Assembly (NCBI GenBank): GCA_043775075.1
Contig: JAYVSS010000128.1
Coordinates: 1-7,888, forward strand
Origin: JANLQX01 sp043775075
Lineage (GTDB): Bacteria > Actinomycetota > Acidimicrobiia > Acidimicrobiales > JANYDT01
Reading direction: 5' to 3'
DNA: 7,888 nucleotides
Part shown: positions 5,230 to 7,888 of the stretch, in pieces
How positions within the stretch are numbered: position 1 is the stretch's first letter
How the letters are laid out: each line of letters begins with the position of its first letter
Translations under genes and position numbers: made by a program
The notes under the pieces: model-generated
The model's input: the letters and a program-made list of their open reading frames with translations, nothing else
Databases searched by the model: none
Told to the model about the DNA's origin: nothing

Positions 5230-6864
5230 ATGACAAACCGTGCGAAGTGGCAGGCCGCGTTCGACGCCTCACCGGTGCGTGATGGCGTGGACGCCATCAC
5301 GATGTCGGGAATACCGCTCGACGCCACGTACGGGCCCGAGGACGGATTGTTCCCCGGCCAGTTCCCGTATACCCGCGGCGTGTACGCATCGGGCTATCGG
5401 ACCAAGTTGTGGACGATGCGGATGTTCGCGGGGTTCGGAACGGCCGAAGACACCAACATGCGGTTCAAGGAAATCTTGCGAACCGGCGGCGACGGATTGT
5501 CCACGGCGTTCGACCTTCCCACGCTCATGGGAAAGGACTCCGACGACGCAATGTCCATCGGCGAAGTCGGCAAGTGCGGCGTGGCTATAGACACCCTGTC
5601 CGATATGGAGGATCTCTTCGACGGCATCGATCTCGGCGTGACCACCACATCGATGACGATTAACTCTCCGGCAGCGCCGATTTTGGCGATGTTCGTGGCC
5701 AATGCCGAGAAGAATGGTACGGCGAAAGCGCGCCTCGGCGGCACGATTCAAAACGACATCTTCAAGGAGTACCAGGCGCAGAAAGAGTTTGTATTTCCGC
5801 CCCGTCCGAGCGTGCGAATAGTGACCGACATGATCCGGTATTGCACCACGGAAATGCCGAAATGGAACACCATTTCAGTGTCGGGCTACCACATTCGTGA
5901 AGCGGGCTCCACGGCGGCGCAGGAACTGGCGTTCACCATCGCCAACGGCTTTGCTTACGTGGAAGCATCGCGGCTTGCTGGTCTCGACGTTGATTCGTTC
6001 GCTCCGCGGCTGTCATTTTTCTTCAATGCCCATTCGGACTTCTTTGAGGAAATCGCCAAGTACCGCGCTGCCCGCCGGATCTGGGCGCGGTGGATGCGCG
6101 ATTACTACGGCGCGAAAAATGAACGCTCACATATGTTGCGTTTTCACACGCAAACCGCGGGCGTGTCCCTCACTGCCCCGCAGCCTGAACTCAACCTGGT
6201 TCGAACCGCCATCGAAGCCTTAGCCGGTGTCCTTGGAGGAACGCAGTCTCTCCACACGAATTCGATGGACGAGGTGTTGGCCCTTCCAACGGAAAAGGCA
6301 GCGCGGTTAGCACTGCGTACACAGCAGGTCATTGCGGCCGAAACCGGCGTGACCAATGTGGCCGATCCGCTCGGCGGGTCGTACTACGTGGAGCACCTCA
6401 CCGACGAGCTTGAACGCCAAGCCGAAGCGATCTTTGCCTACCTCGGCGAGCTGGGGAATGGTTCGATTCTCGAAGGCGTCTATGCCGGCATTGACAATGG
6501 GTATTTCCAGGGCGAGATCGCCGATGCGGCGTACTCGTTCGAACGTCGAATAAACCGTGGAGACCGCATCACCGTCGGCGTGAATCGCTACACCGAGGCT
6601 CCGGGAGACGAGCCGCTGCCGATCCTGGTAATTGGGCCTGAGGTAGAGGAACGCCAGCGCAAGCGCCTGGACATCGTCAAGCACGACCGCAGCGACGACG
6701 CCGTGCATATCGCGTTGCTGCAGGTGCGGGCAGCGGCCGAGGATTCCACCGTCAATCTCATGCCGGTCCTCGTCGATGCCGCCAAGAGTTACTGCACGCT
6801 CGGCGAAATTATGAATACGTTGGCGGATGTGTTCGGTCGGTATGTAGAGAAGCCGGTCATTTAG
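5230..6864 (+). CDS. acyl-CoA mutase large subunit, isobutyryl-CoA mutase type
   Basis: The 544-residue protein is the substrate-binding barrel of a coenzyme-B12 acyl-CoA mutase and lacks the C-terminal cobalamin domain, so it needs a small partner subunit. With a constant offset of 23 it aligns to methylmalonyl-CoA mutase: Tyr52 (Y75), Ser91 (S114), Gln174 (Q197 in GTIQND) and His221 (H244 in SGYHIREAG) are all conserved. The two residues that hold the second carboxylate are changed: Tyr89 is Phe66 and Arg207 is Gln184. That Phe/Gln pair is the isobutyryl-CoA mutase signature; 2-hydroxyisobutyryl-CoA mutases carry Ile and an Asp, here Phe66 and Ala93. The likely reaction is isobutyryl-CoA to n-butyryl-CoA (valine or butyrate metabolism); pivalyl-CoA is an alternative. 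I chose ATG 5230 because GGGAA lies just upstream; ATG at 5221 or 5164 is possible. The C-terminal EKPVI and stop are duplicated just downstream. Confidence 0.9.
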   Translation: MTNRAKWQAAFDASPVRDGVDAITMSGIPLDATYGPEDGLFPGQFPYTRGVYASGYRTKLWTMRMFAGFGTAEDTNMRFKEILRTGGDGLSTAFDLPTLMGKDSDDAMSIGEVGKCGVAIDTLSDMEDLFDGIDLGVTTTSMTINSPAAPILAMFVANAEKNGTAKARLGGTIQNDIFKEYQAQKEFVFPPRPSVRIVTDMIRYCTTEMPKWNTISVSGYHIREAGSTAAQELAFTIANGFAYVEASRLAGLDVDSFAPRLSFFFNAHSDFFEEIAKYRAARRIWARWMRDYYGAKNERSHMLRFHTQTAGVSLTAPQPELNLVRTAIEALAGVLGGTQSLHTNSMDEVLALPTEKAARLALRTQQVIAAETGVTNVADPLGGSYYVEHLTDELERQAEAIFAYLGELGNGSILEGVYAGIDNGYFQGEIADAAYSFERRINRGDRITVGVNRYTEAPGDEPLPILVIGPEVEERQRKRLDIVKHDRSDDAVHIALLQVRAAAEDSTVNLMPVLVDAAKSYCTLGEIMNTLADVFGRYVEKPVI

Positions 6865-6883
6865 ACGGTCGCGCTGGTTGGTG
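6846..6883. repeat. direct repeat, copy 1: end of the mutase gene plus 19 bp
   Basis: This 38-bp stretch covers the last codons (EKPVI) and TAG stop of the mutase and the first 19 bp after it. It recurs at 6898-6935 with one mismatch (G at 6867 against C at 6919) after a 14-bp spacer, a 52-bp period. The period is not a multiple of three and the second copy lies after the stop, so the protein is unchanged. Confidence 0.9.
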
Positions 6884-6897
6884 CGCACGGCAGGCAG

Positions 6898-6935
6898 AGA
6901 GAAGCCGGTCATTTAGACCGTCGCGCTGGTTGGTG
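6898..6935. repeat. direct repeat, copy 2, outside the mutase gene
   Basis: It differs from copy 1 only at 6919. That base completes a perfect stem, CGGTC (6906-6910), ATTTA, GACCG (6916-6920), which is broken in copy 1. It fits a local duplication, or less likely a scar of something that recombined at the gene end. Confidence 0.9.
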
Positions 6936-6938
6936 TTG

Positions 6939-6956
6939 CCGTGGTTGTTTTCACGG
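6939..6956 (+). terminator. weak hairpin behind the duplicated mutase tail
   Basis: CCGTG and CACGG pair perfectly around an 8-nt loop that contains TTGTTTT. No T-run follows, so it is a weak terminator candidate for the mutase transcript. The 180-bp gap to the next gene also holds the second repeat copy and the inverted repeat at 6969-6996. Confidence 0.3.
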
Positions 6957-6968
6957 TTGAATGGCGGC

Positions 6969-6996
6969 TCACACATATAGGAAGCTTCATGTGTGA
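6969..6996. promoter_or_regulatory. candidate operator TCACACAT-N12-ATGTGTGA
   Basis: The arms are perfect 8-mers, and the spacer contains the palindrome GAAGCTTC (6981-6988). The 28-bp size and position, 47 bp upstream of the next start codon, suit a dimeric repressor such as a TetR- or GntR-type protein. A TATAG stretch inside (6976-6980) could be part of a -10 box, with TTGAAT at 6957-6962 too close for a standard -35. No such regulator gene is in the window. Confidence 0.5.
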
Positions 6997-7030
6997 TGCT
7001 GCCCTCACAGGCATCCGGCCCGGCGACCAC

Positions 7031-7036
7031 AGGAGA
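7031..7036 (+). promoter_or_regulatory. ribosome binding site of the last gene
   Basis: AGGAGA, 7 nt before the ATG at 7044. It is one of the best ribosome sites in the window and fixes the start of a gene that has no recognised homologue. Confidence 0.75.
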
Positions 7037-7043
7037 CGTTCCG

Positions 7044-7888
7044 ATGAGCGATTCGACCACCACGACGATTCGGACCACGGCGCCTGAACTCAGCGCTCGA
7101 TACGCTGCGATGCTCGACGCATGGCCGGACCTGCAGACCCAACAGGTCGTGGATGTACTCGACCTGACCGAGTCGAATCGCACGATTGACCTCCTGGCGG
7201 AGTCGCCGTTTCTCAGCGGCTATCACCGGTCCGACGAAGAAATGGCGACGATGGAGGAAAGGATTCTCGGGTACGTGCCCCGCGAGGTACTCGGCGAATC
7301 GCAGTTGGCGGTCGTGGTGCTTGACGGACTTCACCCGCTCGTCGATTGGTCCCGAACACGCGAGATCGGCCTCGACTGGTCGGAGATGGCGTCGTACATG
7401 CACGGGTACGAACACGCCGCCCGGTTCTTCGCATTCTGTGACTTCGGATTGGAGCAGGGGCCCCGCATCGTGTACGCCGGCCGAATGTTCGATGGCCGCA
7501 AAGTGGGCCCCGAGTCAACCGGCTCGCAGGTGGTCGACGGGTTGATCGGCGAGGTCACGGCGGCCGAGGTATGCGCCTTTCACGATATCGACGATCTCCA
7601 CAAGTGCTGGGAGTCGTCATCGATGTATCGCATCAGAGACATCCCCCGCAACGACCGCTACCCGTTCGGATACGGTGCCTTTGCCTACATAGCGGTGATT
7701 CGCATGGCGATCGAGGAAGACGTGTCCGGCATCCTCTCGTACGTCAACGAAGCGACCGCCCGTCAACTCGTGCGCCAAGGGATGGCCAGCGTTCCTCTGT
7801 GCGGCCGCGAACTGAAGCCGCATTCGGAGGACGGAAGTGCGTACTTCGACGATTTTGCGGCCTACGCCTATCCGCTCATGGGCGCGGC
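7044..7888 (+). CDS. uncharacterised protein, N-terminal 281 residues; gene runs off the right edge
   Basis: The frame is open for 281 codons from an ATG with a strong ribosome site, with codon use like its neighbours, so it is a real gene. I do not recognise the family. There is no signal peptide or membrane segment. After a Thr-rich start it has helices rich in Leu, Asp and Glu, an aromatic-rich part (SYMHGYEHAARFFAFCDFGLEQ, about 116-137), and a central core with RIVYAGRMFDGRKVG (about 141-155). Near the right edge, GILSYVNEATARQLVRQGM (about 229-247) followed by PLCGRELK resembles the last motif of GNAT-like N-acyltransferases and acyl-homoserine-lactone-synthase-like proteins, where an [A/T]-R-x-L-x-R-x-G helix precedes a strand. 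That resemblance is weak and from memory. The gene follows the mutase after 179 bp with its own candidate operator, so it is probably separately controlled. Confidence 0.65.
   Translation, partial: MSDSTTTTIRTTAPELSARYAAMLDAWPDLQTQQVVDVLDLTESNRTIDLLAESPFLSGYHRSDEEMATMEERILGYVPREVLGESQLAVVVLDGLHPLVDWSRTREIGLDWSEMASYMHGYEHAARFFAFCDFGLEQGPRIVYAGRMFDGRKVGPESTGSQVVDGLIGEVTAAEVCAFHDIDDLHKCWESSSMYRIRDIPRNDRYPFGYGAFAYIAVIRMAIEEDVSGILSYVNEATARQLVRQGMASVPLCGRELKPHSEDGSAYFDDFAAYAYPLMGA

Noticed and set aside
5230..6864. Methylmalonyl-CoA mutase or 2-hydroxyisobutyryl-CoA mutase
   Set aside because: Tyr89 and Arg207 of the former are Phe66 and Gln184 here; the Ile and Asp of the latter are Phe66 and Ala93.
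6846..6935. CRISPR-like repeat
   Set aside because: There are only two copies, the spacer is 14 bp, and copy 1 is part of a coding region.
6865..7888. Small cobalamin-binding subunit after the mutase gene
   Set aside because: No DxHxxG motif or cobalamin fold is found in the gene at 7044 or in other frames of this stretch.

Overview
The window is GC-rich and densely coded, and reads as chromosomal DNA of an actinomycete (Actinomycetota; Acidimicrobiia would fit, but this is inference). The grounds are a LigB-type ATP-dependent DNA ligase, a short mycobacterial-type beta carbonic anhydrase, a secreted protein of DUF4333 character, a short winged-helix regulator of a kind common in actinobacteria, and an isobutyryl-CoA-mutase-type large subunit. 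There is no tRNA, rRNA, transposase, integrase or CRISPR array.

Layout. (1) 1-1187, plus strand: the 3' part of a gene whose product joins the C-terminal end of a Baeyer-Villiger-type flavin monooxygenase to a complete HSL-type esterase. (2) 1190-1696, minus strand: a beta carbonic anhydrase that converges on gene 1 with a 2-nt gap. It has a near-consensus promoter (TTGACA, 17 nt, TAATCT) and a leader of about 150 nt that can fold. (3) 1893-2210 and 2413-2850, minus strand: two small winged-helix regulators, the second of the MarR family. Each has the same 13-base element upstream, and two hairpins lie behind the MarR gene. (4) 3055-3594, 3603-5138 and 5230-6864, plus strand: a secreted protein with two cysteine-paired repeats, the DNA ligase 8 nt behind it, and an acyl-CoA mutase large subunit. 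(5) 6846-6996: a 38-bp near-perfect duplication that copies the end of the mutase gene, then an 8+8 inverted repeat. (6) 7044 to the right edge: the start of a gene I do not recognise, with a good ribosome binding site.

How they work together. The monooxygenase-esterase polypeptide suggests ketone to ester or lactone to alcohol and acid in one protein. The mutase carries Phe and Gln where methylmalonyl-CoA mutase has Tyr89 and Arg207, which points to isobutyryl-CoA/butyryl-CoA interconversion; its B12-binding small subunit is not in the window. The carbonic anhydrase supplies bicarbonate. The ligase and the secreted protein probably share a transcript, but no functional link between them is visible. 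Nothing amounts to a clear new defence or mobile system. The most unusual items are the enzyme fusion, the duplicated mutase tail, the architecture upstream of the carbonic anhydrase, and the shared element before the two regulators.
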